Shown: positions 44,168 through 59,320 of the stretch, in pieces
Layout: each line of letters begins with the position of its first letter
Numbering within the stretch: position 1 is the first letter of the stretch
Source of the DNA: Dipylidium caninum
Lineage: Eukaryota; Platyhelminthes; Cestoda; Cyclophyllidea; Dipylidiidae
Length of the DNA stretch: 64,000 bases
Direction of reading: 5' to 3'
Assembly (NCBI GenBank): GCA_017562135.1
Contig: QEYB01000625.1
Coordinates: forward strand, 124,001-188,000
Notes under the pieces: generated by a model
Databases searched by the model: none
Told to the model about the DNA's origin: nothing
Seen by the model: only the letters and a program-made list of their open reading frames with translations
Program-made: the position numbers and the translations under genes

Positions 44168-47100
44168 CTAGTCGATTTTGACCGTGGAATAGATGGTTCG
44201 CACGAATCGATTTGAGGAGAGGTATCCGACTGCTCCTAGGATGAAACAGGACACCCAAACATTGACAATGGGAAATACAAAGAATAGGCCAATAATATTG
44301 TCAGAAAGGAGATTCAACTGACCACACATGCAACCCAAGGCGAAGCAGAAGAAACCCATGTAGCTGAAGTAGAGGCAGTTTGGAACATCCCAAACATTCT
44401 ACGAAAAGATAAAGCATACAAGAAGCCAGATCATTTAAAGACAACCTTGGGGAAGGTTGTAACAGAGGAAAGACAGTGACTCACTTAGTTTTGAAGAGGA
44501 AGTAGTAAATTGAGTAGATGTACACGTAAACAGCTGTGGAAGCTCCAGAAAAGAAGCTTATCCATTGCCTAGAAGAAAAACGAAAAGATATTAATAAAAC
44601 CAGTAGAATACATCCTCAAAATACAAATTAAGTCGGAAAAACAATTTAAAAACGTGCCACCACGTGGCTCCGCATCTAATTGAAACGCATTAAATCGTGT
44701 GCTACAAACAGATTGGTTACGTTTAATACGAAAAATGAGAATAAGAATTCCCTTTGTCCAATGGCATTATGATCTTGGTGGGTGGTTCGGGTGACCGGAG
44801 TTTCCCTGGGACAGACTGCGCACGGAAAAAGTGCCAGTGTTGCAAATAAATTACACGATGGATAACTGCATAAGTGCATTTGTTTTAACCAAGGCATTCG
44901 ACCAGAAAGTCAAACTAGACAACGTACGATTAAGCTTGGATAAGGGCAAGATGGATAGTGGGTAACACAGGAATTTCCCCCTACCAGGAGACTTCGGAGC
45001 CTGACAAAGTACTGAAGAACGATAACTCACCAGCGATAATCCTCGGCATTGAGAAGGAAGTATGTGCATACGGCGGAGGAACATCCGGTCACTACGATGA
45101 GGATTAAGATGACGAGAAGGGTGAAGCCATAAACGTAGTAGACCTTGTAGGCCCAGAATGATGTGAAGATGAAGTACCTGCAACAAGCAAAGACCACTTT
45201 TATTACACCCACTTGACAGCATTCGGTTGCGATGCGAGGCGCTATCTTCCCTATCGTTTAAAGACCACAAGTTGCCTCATAAGTTGGCCAGGAATTTACA
45301 CGACTCCTCAAAGATCAGGCAGCTATAATCGACTAGACGAAGAGCAGAGATTAAATGGAACAGTAGATTTTTACAATCCTTCCCAACACAAGGCGTAGAT
45401 AAGTGAAGGGCAGCAAAAAATGCAGTCATTGAAAGTGTGTAAATTTCAAGTTTTCCATATAAAATTGTGAATAAGTACAGATAGATATCAAGCTAAGGAG
45501 CAAAAATGCAGGAAATAGATGAGGTAAAGGAAGGAAGAAATGCAATTGTTTTTACCCTATTTACAAGTTTCGGTACTCGAAAAAGCCCTGATTTTGGGGA
45601 GTAATTCGCGTGTAGGAAACTGACCAACCCTGAGCATTAAAAATTACGAAATTCCAAGTAGGCAGATCAAGGAGAGCTTGACTAACAGATGATATGAAAA
45701 ATATGAGATATAGTGGCGCCGCATGAGTAAATACACCCTCAAATCCTCATTTTGTCATTTTAATAAGCTTCCGAGCAAGATGTTAGGGTCGAAGAATATA
45801 ATTAAGACTTCGGTCGTGGCAGTTGATGGCTTTTAACAAGCAGACAATCGAGCAGATCTTTCAAATTCTGCTGATGATGTATAACTCACTACCGAAATCG
45901 GTATCCCATTCGATCCTCAATGAAAGAGGCTTCTGGGGCACCAGAGCTCGTAAAAAAACACCGGAAACCGTTCCATTTTAACATTTTGCTTAAATAGTGA
46001 CCGGTTACACACTAGATGTACGTGGGTTAAGAGATAAGATTTGGAAATTGAGCACATCACAAGGTATAGAGATCACTTCAGTGAATTCGACAGAAGAAAG
46101 GTAAACGCACATCTCGATGAAGATCGAGCCGAAGGGCAGGATACCACCAATGAAGGATATGATTAGGGGTTTAGTGAACCACTTAGTCGCAGGGATGGGC
46201 CGTGGGACAGCATTTACTCGACATGGGTTGGCACTCGCACCGGGGCCCACCGACCGGCCAATGTTGCGTCCAAGTACAGTGCCTATGAGGTTCAGCGGGA
46301 GAATGACGAAAGTAATGATGGCGAAGACGGCGAGCATGGTGAGGAAGGGAAGGACTCGCGAGGTCTGGTAGAAGAGGGCCAGAGTGTTGATTCCCATGGC
46401 GATAATTGTTAGCAGAGTGGGGACTAGTAGACTCCCAAGAAAAAGTTGACGAATCCAGTTTTTTCCTGGTGAAGGTGAATAAAAAACATTAAATAACATT
46501 ACGGAGAAAGATTGGTTTACTACCAGGTTTATGAAATAGAAATCTAAGAAGTGAAATAGGATTAGTGGATTAGATGGTATAATCTCTTTTTACTTCACCT
46601 TGATCATAATTTTTACATCTCAACAATAATATAAAATTATCCCCAACTCATTAATTTCGACAAATCAGTCAAAAATAACACGTACAATACCCTGATGACA
46701 ACAATGATGAACTCATACCGAAACTGCGATCACCGCGATTTGCTGGGTTAGAAAACAGGAAAAGCACAAGGGGTGAATCCGTCGTTTACTACTGAGTCTG
46801 CGAAGACGCAACAGAGAAATTATCGTACTCTTCAAGAGATTCAATAAATATAACAACTTGAGACCATTTATCGCGGGCAAGACCGAAAGATTCCCACAAA
46901 AAAAACCATGATGGATACAAGAGCAGGTTACAAATTGCAAACTTGAGAGTGAGGTCTGACCAGCTTCAATCCAGGGTGCAGAATTCCTGAAAAACCCCCC
47001 CCCCCCACACACAAAGAAGGCTTTTTTATTGTTGTGATGGTCTAGATGCCGAGGTGGGTACTTCGCTGAGAGAAAGCCATTGTGTTTTTTCGTACAGGGT

Positions 47101-50100
47101 TATTGCATAGCCCCCACTTCTCATTCCCAACTACAGTTCGCCACAAAAAGGGAACAGTTGCATACCTAGACAAAAAGAATGGCAGATTGTACGTTGCTGA
47201 TCGAATTGCGTCTCTGTGAGTTCCTGAAGAACCGGAATTCTTTGTCTATGCGCGCTTTTCTTATGTGGTAAAGATAATCCTGATCACTAGGCCATGAGTA
47301 GTTGGTCTTGAGTGAAAATTTCCTAATAGTTTGACGAGGATCTAAATCCACCATTGTCCTCAGAATATCATCTAATTTTTATTCGTATCCGGTTTGCCTG
47401 ATACATATGGATGAGAATGACGTATAACCAAAATTATTTAAGCAAACAGAATGCTATCAGTTACCAACCTCCCATCCGCAAGTAGATGCGTCCACCGACG
47501 AATCCACTGACAGGCGAGAAAAGGGCGTAGACGAAGATGATGGTGGAGAGAACACCCCCACGCTCGGTGTACATTTTGCCGACAAGAGCCAGCATGGTGA
47601 CAATAAGGGAGACAACCATAATGTGCACTCCGTTTCCAACGAGACTGGCAAAGGAGAGGATTCCGACGGGACTACGAAATACGTCACCGTGAACTTGTTT
47701 CCACCCATACTCATCGCCAAGTTCTCGTTCCTGAAGACATTGGAGAGATCAAAGTAAGGTATCACGGTTACTATTCACATCTTGTGTAGCATCTTTCTAT
47801 ACAAGATCAAGTTCCTAAGTTCGGCTAAAATCGAGCCCAATTTGTCTCACAACGTCCTTGATTTCTAGCGCCTGCGATGCACCTATTCACTATGCAGAGC
47901 TATTAAATGATTTGAGATTTCTCAGTAGACTTAAGTTTAAAAAAGGTGCATTTTTCTTTTCCTGCCTTGTCATTTGTCGAAAAGAGCTTACTCTGAACTA
48001 AAATTAAGAACATTTTTACACTTATCACTAGTTACTAGGATTCTCGGACTACTTAAAGAAAACAATGCCTGTCGCTTTTGACGGATGAACAAGGTATTAA
48101 TGCAGTTACGTGGGTGGGATGTAGTAAAGGGGAATCGTAGCATTCATTCGGCGGAAGAAGCTAATGAGGTGGGTGGGAAGGTTACGAATCACCATCGAGG
48201 AAGAAATTATCGGGGAATTCATAATCTCACATCTATCGAGTATATTACAGTGCTAAAAGAGTGTAGCCCATTAAGTGTGCCACTTCAAATTGACAGCACA
48301 ACAGAATAGACGCTAACAGAAAGAGTTAAAGTTGACAAAAGGAAGTTCCAAGTCCAAACACTGAAAGTATTGGCAGGAAAAACAGAGGACCAACTTGAGA
48401 GCGAAGTCGAATAGTTTGGCTAAATAAGAGATCAGAAAAACGGGATTAAACATATACCAAAACTGATGCTTTCACGAGTTGATCGAAAGGGGCATGCAAA
48501 GCAAATAAATTGCGAACTCACTAGGTCCTCCAGGCCATCTCCACGGCTGTAGCGAGCGTAGTCCTTGCGAAGCGTGCGTAGAAGAATCATCGAAACCAGG
48601 ATCACAAGGAAAATTACCATCATGAATGAGTTGAAAATGGAGAACCAATGTATCTGAATGAAGAGTAAATAACAAATGTCATAAGTGAGAGATAGAAACA
48701 TGGTATAAACTGTTCCCATAGAAAAAATTACCCTGTGTTGGTAGAAGTTCGCGTCCAAGTAGTAGTCGTAACGATTCTCAAAAGCCAAGTTTGATTGAGT
48801 CCAGACAACCTATAATAGTTATGAAGGTTTCACGTACTAGAAATAAGGTTATTCTCTAATACATGACTGTTTTGCAACCAACAGCTTAGATGAAGTCTGA
48901 GCATTAGACTTAACTAAACTCGTAGTTATTCGAAAGTCACTGGATTACAGTGAAGTAATTTGAAGGGAAGGTGAACTACAAGAGAATGGCCAACTATGGG
49001 CGAGGTTGGAAGTACAATGGAACATATTCACACAGCTGGCAATGAGATGAGATTATATTCGATTTGGTTAAGAGAGCTTAACAAAAAAACTCTCGATAAT
49101 CTCTGTGGTTTTAAAATATGGTGCCTTCCCAGCCTACACAGAGATGAGATTAGCCCAAAAAATACAATTTACCATTATTTAATCGTAAACAACGAAGAGT
49201 GAACGAATTATATATTATCTCGTTTCCAAATGCGTCGCAACGGAAAGCCATCATCTCAAAGTCAAGGGAGAAGAAGGACAATAAATGTTGAAACGTATAG
49301 TTGAATTGTTGCAGTACACTTAAACTCAAGACTATGAAAACCGGATGTTGGAACTCATCACGAGATTTTTGTTCTAATGAAAGAGTTGACCACACATTAT
49401 GGGTGACATCTTGGAAAGGGCCGAAACTTTATTGACAACGAAGGATGAGAAAATTTCAAGTATGTCGCAGAACGTTCTAAGGCCCAACCGATCAAGTCGT
49501 ATTATAAAAGTCTTTTTTATTCTGCTTCAATAAAAGACTAAATCCTATAACTTTTTTCTCTCATTTCGATGTTCATACACTATTACTGATTGGGGTTTTA
49601 ATGCACAGCACTGGTCAAAAGTAGTTGACATTTGAGTGGCAAAATGCTAATCAAACGTGTTAACCAAGTTGAGAAAGCAGACCAACCTCGTAGGTGAAGG
49701 CCAGCTCAGCTCCGCGAATTACTTCTACTGGGTCAGAAGTACCCAACGAAACACCGACTATCTGATTTTGATTGTACAGAATCTCGAATTTTTTGTGCGT
49801 CCATATTAGTACCTTGCCGTCGCGTATCTCCCCCACCACTCCGACAAGAGAAAGTTCGTCCAGATACATCTGATACCAGTAGCGCTCGTTGATGGCAGAG
49901 ATCAGCTTCTCAGACTCAACATCAGTCAAACTTTTGCGACAAAACTCCGTCTTAACCACCGGCCCTAGTGGTTATCAAAACATGCGTATGCTTTTAAATA
50001 CACAGCCCGACGGCTATCGCAACCTCTAAAATAACCCAGCCTTTGGGGTTAGCAATGCACACATCCCCTGAATTTTTAATTGGGATCAGGACTAACATTA

Positions 50101-51992
50101 ATAACCGTTTTAAAATGCCGAAAGAGAATTAGCTTGCAATGACAAAGAGCCTCGGTGATAATTTGCAAACATATATCATCCCCAATCTCAAATAACTTAA
50201 ATCATTATTGCTAGCGTTTCGAAAGTTAAGTTGCCGTTGGAAACTAGTGCTGTGATTCGACCTGAGGAAACTCAGACAATATTACCTACTAATTGCATGT
50301 TACCAGCCATCATTATATCAGATGATGATAAGCACACAGAATTTCGTGGATTTGCTGCAGATAGTACAAACATAGCTGCCAAACATTTACTGAGAGATGA
50401 AGTGGACTACTTATGCATAGAATTAGCAAGTCATCATAAAAATCATCAAAGCAATAGAGTAACTTCAGAAAACGATGGATCACTACTTTGATCTTTACAT
50501 ATAAGCAGTTAAAATGACAACATTAACGTTGCAAATTCTGAACTTTCTTCAAGGCATAAAACTTGGGGGATACATATTAAATACAATGGCTTCAGTTGTG
50601 CAGATGATATGTGGTTTTCCTCGAAAGAGAATGACATTCAATGAAACCCCTCCAAATTTTTAAAAAAACAACCAAGGTCTAATCTTGCACGCGCCTAAGT
50701 GGAGAAAATATTGGGCTAAATTTCTAGAAATTCCCAAATCATTCTTAAGCTAAATGGATAAAAGGCTTCTTTTACAAATGGACCAATGCGGCCCACATTT
50801 GAAGCGATTATGATCGTTGAAATAATGGAAAATGCCGAAAACCTTAAAACAGGTAGGCAGAAACAACAGAAAATATCACGATCAGGGTCACAAAACTTTA
50901 ATCCTAAGAGGGGAACGAAAGTACGTAAAATTTAAAACGATTAATGGGTTTGTAGCTAATTAATCCCTCATTTCCCACTCTACACTAACTTCTAGGACTC
51001 ACAACACCAAACGTTAATCGACTGGGCGGATAAAACGAGCTATCAAAAAGTATTTCTCACCACATTATATGGCTGAAAAACAAAGCATCTATCAGCCCTA
51101 GCTTGGTAGTACTTCTTTTAGTCCATTTTTTGACAGGCACTTAACCGACATTCGTCCACCTACTCAAACTAGATTATCTATATCTCTTCTCTGCTGGGCC
51201 CCATTTTCGTGGAATGCCGAGAATACTCTACTGATAGAACATAACTCCATGACTTAGGTAACAAAGGTGTCAAAGAAATATATTACATTTAAAGTATTTT
51301 ACAAACAATTTTACGGACCACCTGATACGAAAAATTACCCGACATAAGTAATGGTCAGGAATTACTTCAACTAATAACTTACGCTTGAATCTAATGTCCA
51401 GTCCACTGAACTCAAGTTCAACACCCTGTAAAGCTTCAGCTAGTGTTTCATGATAGTGTTCTACATTTTCAACCGGGCCTTTGCAAAAAGGTAGCTTAAA
51501 ATAGGCGTAGGTCTCCTGGAGATTGTGATAAGGTCCAGCAGTATTCATCCAGAGCACTACTTGTTCACCATCCTCATACTAAGAAAAAATCCTTTCAATC
51601 AAGTGATATGAAGACAATGTCTTCGAAAGTAGTTGGACGCAGGGCGCCTCTGACCTAAACCTAAATTGAGTGACAATTGAAAAGCTCCCTTATTTGAAGC
51701 AAGGCGCCCAGACTAATGCAAGAGTCACTATGATTACAAAATACCACAAATCGAATAGATGTTTAAGAACTAAGTCTGGTAAGTAATAAGAGTTAAATGA
51801 AAACGAGCCAGCGGTCCGAGTAAACCATATCTGAAGGCAGAGTTAAAGAAACGATGTCAAGGAAAACACAAATTTAAACAAGATTTTATAGTACGTCTTT
51901 CTTACCACGTGCGTGTGTTCATCAGCTAAGCCAATATGAGGGAATATACAGAAGACAATGAGCCCCCACAACACTCTGTGGACTAGCATCAT
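44168..51992 (-). CDS. TM9SF3: Transmembrane 9 superfamily member 3 (nonaspanin)
   Basis: Multi-pass protein of Golgi/endosomal membranes. Eleven exons (minus): 51992-51906, 51578-51383, 49964-49687, 48809-48732, 48653-48522, 47730-47469, 46465-46111, 45177-45031, 44568-44485, 44398-44323, 44235-44168; about 587 residues against 589 in human. Residues 1-24 form a signal peptide ending GLA|DEHTHV. The lumenal domain has [17 protein letters not shown] and [11 protein letters not shown], diagnostic of TM9SF3. TM1 is in [15 protein letters not shown], followed by [10 protein letters not shown] and [14 protein letters not shown]; later helices include [13 protein letters not shown] and [12 protein letters not shown]. 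The C terminus is STVKID, keeping the KxD COPI-binding motif. Exon 10 lacks one base between 44323 and 44398, at about 44370-44376: FQT and LYFSYMG lie in different frames, and only with one more base do exons 10 and 11 join in phase. The introns (up to 1.4 kb, 49965-51382) hold nothing recognisable. Confidence 0.94.
46987..47000. repeat. Poly-C run inside a TM9SF3 intron
   Basis: About thirteen C followed by an ACAC stretch, in the intron between exons 6 and 7 (46466-47468). Confidence 0.75.
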
Positions 51993-54900
51993 TCTGCACA
52001 CAATAAAGGTGTGCAGTTCGTTCTAAAATTTAATTGGTTGATGTCGCATGCCTGATTTGTAACTAAAGTTACGCGTGGAATGCAGATAACGTATGTTTAC
52101 TCTAAACATGATATTGTCCTGTATACTTACCGCTATGTTAATAAAGGTTTTATTAGGTGGATAAAAAATTGTAACTTAAAATAAGCTAAAAGCTTATAAT
52201 TATCCTCGCATCAATTGCCACTTGTTGCTTTAACTTAACCAATGAAAAAGTTATTCAATTTTTGCTAAGACAAGATAATTGGGAACGGGTACAAGCAACG
52301 CATACACGGCAAAGATTCTGTTTACCCTTAGACAAATGTTAAAAATACCTTTAACATTGTCATTTCCGCAATTCAAGTATTCTGTTCATGGAAGCCGTCA
52401 AATTACAAGGATAATCCCTTAACAGTAGCTTCCGTTAGAAATTCAAAGATATGGGGGTCGGATTGTATACGGTTGACTAGTTTAGGTCGAAAATTACAAA
52501 GCGCCACTCTAACACGATATATTGGGCACTATACTAAATGTTAGGCGATGACCCTAATATCGCAGTCCTCTCCCATTAAACATCGCCTTTGGTCTTGCGT
52601 TCATTAGGCAAATCTGAGTGAATAATTTCATCGGAACAAAATTGAGGGGAGTGGCCGATGATAGCTAAAAATGTGGGTCAAACTCTTAGGTGCAAACTTA
52701 AAATTACGAGTTTCAGTGAACGTCGGCAGGTTGCATTTTTCTTCAAGTGAACATGTGGCCTATCTTTTCTTAATTTCTTGACTAATCGCAATGCAACGAG
52801 TGTGAAGATATTGACATTAACGAAAAACCCCTTATGTGTTGAAGATTCCAGACTTCAGAGTTTAGGCGCACAGAGAGACCATGCCGAATCTGCTCGCAAG
52901 TCCCTAACACTCATTTTTAGCGGGGATTATCAATAAAAGATCTTACGGCTGGAGTCAATGGACTGAATTCGCCAATAGCTTGATAATCCATTTTCTTTTA
53001 ATCCTCATTAGTCAGATTATTTGTCATAATTGTTGCTATAAGTTACCATAAATCTTTTAACTTATGCAATATTGGGAAATTTTGACATTTCTTAATGACT
53101 TTGATCCCTTCAAGCTGTTGTAGTTTAAACAAAGGAAAGCTGTGGACCATGCAGCACTTTAGCGCCTATTTATGCATGCATTTCGACACATTCCTTCTTT
53201 ATCCTTCGTCGGCTGTACTTACAGGGTAGACAAGTGGCCATTAGGCTGCAAATAGTGCACAGCACTCAAAATACGTCAGCCCAAATAAATACTTCTGTTC
53301 TTTAACCATACACCAAGTCTGGAGACTCTGAAAACCACAGATTAAAGGGTAGCAGTGATAGTTAACATTGCTGGAGGAGAATATTTTACATGTAAAACAA
53401 TCTTTCCTACCGATTTACACATGGACGGAGAGGTTGTTCGAATAAGTAGACTGCGTTCGTAGACTTCTGCGTCATCTGTTCTCTCGCACCAGGTCGACGT
53501 GGTATTTGAGGCGGGAATTTGATACCGTCGTATAAAAAAGGCGTCGAACAGGTTCATTTGTGCTGTAGAGTCCTGACCACCATGCGTTTCCACACCCAGA
53601 TAAAACGAGCAATACAGTGTTGCGATGGTTTTTCTTCTGCCACTCCAGTGTGACGATATTCGTTGATATTGTGATAGTTATCTTTTCTATTAGACTTATC
53701 GGGAAGAACCGAAGTTTCAATGGTGTGGAAATATGTGTGCTTTAAGTAAATTATAGTCGGTGGAGTTCAGTGTCACTCGTAGTGTATGTAAAAACTCAAA
53801 TACACTTTTCGCCTCATTTGGATTCACCAAATAGGTGGAAGATGAAAAGGGACAGGGGGAAGTGCATATAATCGAGATGGTACCTTGGAGAATGTTTACC
53901 GGTACGTGTGTAAATGGAAAGCCCCAGAATGCAGTCGGTAGACGGACACATGGTCTATTCCTCACCCATAATACATTGCAAGAAAGGGCAAAGGTTTTAC
54001 GTAGAGGCACATGGATTAGGGAATTTTGTAGGAGAGGTATTTTTAAGCGCTACGCCCCCACAAATCACGTGATGCACTAAAGTGGGGGAGAGTCTGAAAG
54101 CTTTCTTTGTTTTTCCTACAGTTCAACCACACACTTCACACTAGTGCATGAATAACATTTGGCAGACTAAAGTAAAATCTTTTTCCGAAGTAGTCACAAA
54201 GAATGTCCTACTTTCCTCGATTTACGAAGAAGACAAAATTGCCTATTAGCATTATTTAACCCCTTGCGTAGAGCTGTCCACTACCTAGTTTGGCTTGCAT
54301 TAAAGCGGAAACTGCCTCAATGGGTAATTTTCAGACTAACCGATTCAACTGCCCTTTACTTTTTCCACGTTCACTACCCCAATGGGCCACATTTTTCTCA
54401 GTTAGGGAAGCAAACAAATGTGTCTACAAAACCGCTGTATGTTAAAATATGGATGGCGAGTACTGCCCGCTCGGGCACGCCCCTTCCGTTCGCTCATTTG
54501 ACGGTGCTTAAGAATCCGCTGTCTCCTTTCCCTTCACTCGTCAGCGTGTATCCAGACATCGTGAGAGCTTCGTCTAATTCACCGAAAACTGGGTGTTCTG
54601 TGTTCGAAGAAGAAGTTGAACTCTTCTTAGCCGAGGAGGAGGAGGAGTAGGAGAAAGTGTACGATTTGTTTTGATAAACCTTTTGAACACTTTCAACGAT
54701 CATCTTTAATCTCACCATGTGTAAAAGCACTTCAGTAGATCCACTTTAAATTGGCTTATGCAAAGCGCCGCCTGGTCTGCACAAATTAACCACTATTCCC
54801 CAACCTCTTTGCTTGTGCAAAACAGTCATCTTGTCGGAATTTCCCATTTTTCTCATTTCCAATATTTCCCATACACACGCATGGGCATGAAGATATTAAT

Positions 54901-57900
54901 AACCCTCCAATAGCCTCTTAAGTGTTCCACAATGTTGAGAGGCTCGAACGTGAGGATGGGTGTAGCAGCCCACACATAGTAAAATCTGCCAAGTTACGTT
55001 TTTGTTGGCCATTAATGTCACTTTAAATTGAAAGGGAAACCATTTTTCTGCTTATGTGGGATATACGCCTACGGCATTTACTGTAAGTAAATTAGTGACG
55101 ATTTAGCAAAGAGTCCGAACTTTTCAACTTGTCCCAACTAACGTCCATACAGGCAGCACGTATCCACCTCCGTCTCGTACATGAGCAACTTCAAAATCGT
55201 GAAGAGAGTTGGCATTTGAAAGAGATTGGACTGCGGGACATATTCGTTTAAGAGGCCTAAGTGGGGAACTACCACCTCACCTCCTTCAGCATATAACTTA
55301 CAGATGCTAATGCAGTCACCAGCATTCCAAATCACCTCTTTTTCTGTTTATCTCCTGCATTTAGATATTCCCCCTTTATGTTGTCAAGGGAACACCTTAA
55401 CCAAAAAATAGAGTTATCACATTTGATGGAATTTTGCCTCGCATGCAGGCACGATGCTCCACGTCTACCGTCCCGCCTTCAAAGAGATGCATAAGGCAAG
55501 TGCAGCGGCTGCTCTACAAATGGCACGGAGTGGAATAAAGCCGAATTGAAAGAAGTCGTAGTAGCAACAAATTTATTAACAGAATTATACTTGCCTCTTT
55601 TGCAGTAGAGAACATTTAGGGGGAGGAGAAGAAGAGAGATAGATTCAAATAAATCCAGTGTGATTTACATTTGAGTAGTAAATGTCCTCAGCTTATATTT
55701 GTTCAATTCTTGCGGAAGTAATTCGAAGAGCAACCTTGATAAATTATGTCTACTTTTAATTGGCCCCTTATGCACAATTTTCTCCCCCCACCCTCTCTCG
55801 CCCCTTACCCAAGGCCGGGAGCATCCCCTTACCATGGCAACAGAGATAAAATGCCCCCTCGCCCCTCAGAAGAGTTGATTGCACACCCTTCGACAGCGTG
55901 AAGCGACTGCTACCTACCCTCACGATTGCGTGTTAACTCCTCCTCATTGCTCCAGGCACGGAAAAGGCGAGGAGAATCATCTCCGCCCCAGCTTGTACAT
56001 GCGGTCTCGAGCTCCCACCTAAATGCCCGCCTTTCGACTAAATATGACAGTTGTCAAGACTATTTTAACGGGCCTGAGTCATTGTCGGCCTCTAGGTTTT
56101 CAAGGCCGGACTTTTCCGTAAACTGTTCAAATTCCACTTCAATCGGAAAACAAGAAAACTCTATCGAGAAAAGAGGTCGCAGAAACACCTTTATTGGTAT
56201 TGTGGTGAGAAAAACGCAGCGGTTGCAAGGAGTGGATTTTATCCTACAACGGAGAAGTCATTCGTGTCATCTGTTTCCAGGGGTACGCAAACTTTCTCAA
56301 ACTTTAAACTCATGGAGGTGGTTTATGGTATACTCATCGACGCCAAGGGGAAATCCGTTCGTCTCTCATGAGTGAGGCTTTATTCTGTCTCGCTTTGTTT
56401 ATCAGAAGGACTGCATTACCACTTACTGATGCCGGGCTAGTCCTCTTCGAAAGATGTGCGTTCCACTCCTCCGAGTCTCGATGCCCTGATAATTTGGCCT
56501 CCAGATTGGTGTGGATGCCGTAAGTTTAGTTGTTAGTCTTTCTTCAGTATATAACTGGTTCCTGATGCCCACACTAACTGCGAGGTCGGGCATTTTGTAG
56601 TGCTGTCTGAATTATGGTGGGCTACATGCGCTTTGCTGGGTGCGTAACATCCCATAGGCCCCACCAATGCTAATCTGAGCTTAGATACAACTAAATTTAG
56701 CTGTGTTTCGGTAGTTCCTATATGTTTGTAACCCCTTTGACAAGCATAAACAACACTAAAGCAGCAACTTCCGAAAAACACAGAAGAGTGCATTGGGTAC
56801 AGAGGAAATGTATAGGGGAGTGTATTGGTTGAATCAGGGTCAACATGGAGAATGCAAACAGTCTAAGAGTCGCCCTCGTTTCATTTTTCATTTGAGTAGC
56901 TCTGCTTTCAAGCCTGATTTGTTACTATTGGCTGATTTAAACAAGCCGCTAACCATGGAGAGGTGAACTTCCGGAGAGTCAGGTTTTGCTTCCAGCTGAG
57001 TCAAAACATTAATTTTTCTATTAAATAACTGCTTACGTAAATAGTGCTTGCACGAAGAACTTAACTGGAAAATACGCCAACTACACGAGTTTAACTACTA
57101 GGGACAAGTGTCACCCGACACTTTCGCTACTAATCGAATTTTATCCTTATTTTTGCTGGAACGTCATTTTCTACCGTGACTCTCTTCCCTGGGTCTACTG
57201 CCATTCTTTCTTCGCAGCGATGTCACATGGGTATGGGAGGTGTCACGAGTGTGATTTCCTGCGTAAGTTAATTCCCTTTAAATACACAACCCAATGTTTC
57301 CATTTGACTTTACTTTCTCCTCATTTAGGATGTTGCCCTGTCAACTTTTTTGTCATCGTAACGGATGTGGGAAGCCGTCTTCTCTCCCGTGCTATTTTAC
57401 TGTTAGACTATTTTGTCTGTAGTCTTTCATTTCAAATGATCAAATTACCTTTCGCCGCTCCGCCCTATCCTAGAGACCAGAAGAAAGTGGGGTTGAGAGG
57501 AGAAATCGCCTTCCGGGGATTAGTAATGACGAAAGCATCCTATTGCCCGAAGTACCTTTTTCCGAGTCTTTCCTTTCGGTCTCCACTTAAGTATCCATCT
57601 TTTCTCCTTCATTGCTGCCATGCCGATCGGACGTCAATGGTGACGACGCACGGCTTACCTTCCACCCTCTTCCTAACCATACAAATGAACTTGCGTCTGT
57701 ACCACTAAGGACTGACAAAAAATAGAGCAAGTACATTCATGTTTGCCACGGTAGCGGTCGCATGCTGGCAACAATTTCAAGCTTTCAAAGCACATTCAGA
57801 CCCATTCCAAAACACTTAGAATTGGTTGCATGTGGCAATCCACTTGATCCAATAAGTAGAATCGTATTACACAACTAGTATTTTCTCTATCTCGGTTGGT

Positions 57901-59254
57901 AGTGGAACCCTCAGAGGGGATCGCAGTGGGTGTATTTGACAAAGAGAATTAGAGGTTAATAGAGATTCACAATTCTGCGGCTCTCTACTGCAGTATGCTG
58001 TTTACAGTCTTGCGCAATAGTGAAACCATAAGCCTCTGCGGCGGCACCTGGAAATCGCCGAGAACTATCACGAATGTTAATACCAAAAAAATTCTGGTCT
58101 CACTAAAATAAAGGAGGGAACACCGCAAATCTGATTTATGCCTGTGGGGAGTAAATAGCCCATTAACTCTCTGCAGTCGAGGATTTTTCGCTTGCGAAAA
58201 CCAGCCACTTGAAAAGATTTCGGCCAAAGTGGACAAATACTGTACAAGAACTTTACAATCATTTGTATTCAAACAAACGTGTACAACTAATAACCTCTCA
58301 GACATATTTATTTATTTTTATAATGAAAGCGTCAATATTGATAAATATCACACCCTGTAATTAGTTTTCGTGTGATATACCGTGAAACAATCCTCAAGAT
58401 TAATCCCAAGTTTATGACGACAGTAATACGTTGTTTCCGGCCTCCCTTCAGAAGTGTTGCGGGCGGAGCGAATTTTGCAGTCCCTTTTTGGCCCTTTTAA
58501 GACTTTGTGAAGCCTCCCATTTAAATGAATTTCATCGGAATGCCGCTTAAACAATTGCTCACGATTCTGGCGACCAGATTCTCTCAATTGCTCGACAAGT
58601 GTTCTTAAAAGTCGCAAATAGCACAGTGGCTTTTCTCCTTTTATGGGCTCTTCTAGTTTGTAGGGAATATAAAAATTGATCAGGCAAATTTCTATGCCTA
58701 AAAAGGTCCTACTGTACCATTCAGGCGAACTTGGTTGGAGTTGACAAGCTAAATCAGATTGGCGCGATATCGGCGCCGCTCGAATGTAAAGGGTTAGTAC
58801 TCCATAACAGTGGAATAACCGAAGTAGATGGAGGATGCAAGAAAAGTAGTATTTGGAAGATATTTAAGGATTTTGCCGTCTACGTCATGGACATAATCGT
58901 CTAGGTGTGAATTTTCTACAATCTAGTCCCATTCCCTTAATTATAAGAGAAAGGCAATATGTGTACAGTCTTAGACCTAACTGCACCTAATGGCCTAAAA
59001 GCTAATTTGAAGAGAAGTTCATGTGAATCTTCTTTCAGCATGGGGGAAACGCTACTTGGTAAAATTCACTATCAAACACACCCATTCTCGACAACCACCA
59101 AAGACTCCCAGTACGCGACACAATTGAAAAGCACATTACCTTTTTTCGTAGCCCAACGCTCACTGCCCACCACCCTTACACACACCCACATGCCTCCACA
59201 TCAAGGCTGGATGGGGGTGTGGAAGGAACAGAAAGACATGAAGAAGGATATTCA

Positions 59255-59320
59255 TGCCACCTACCACCACCACCCACCACCAACCACCATTACCATTACT
59301 ATTACACTACTGCCTCACCG
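59255..59320. repeat. CCA/CAC trinucleotide-rich tract
   Basis: Irregular CCA repeats passing into ATTACC/ATTACT units. The wider region 59150-59700 is C/A-rich, which produces long but meaningless Pro/His/Thr-rich frames. Confidence 0.75.
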
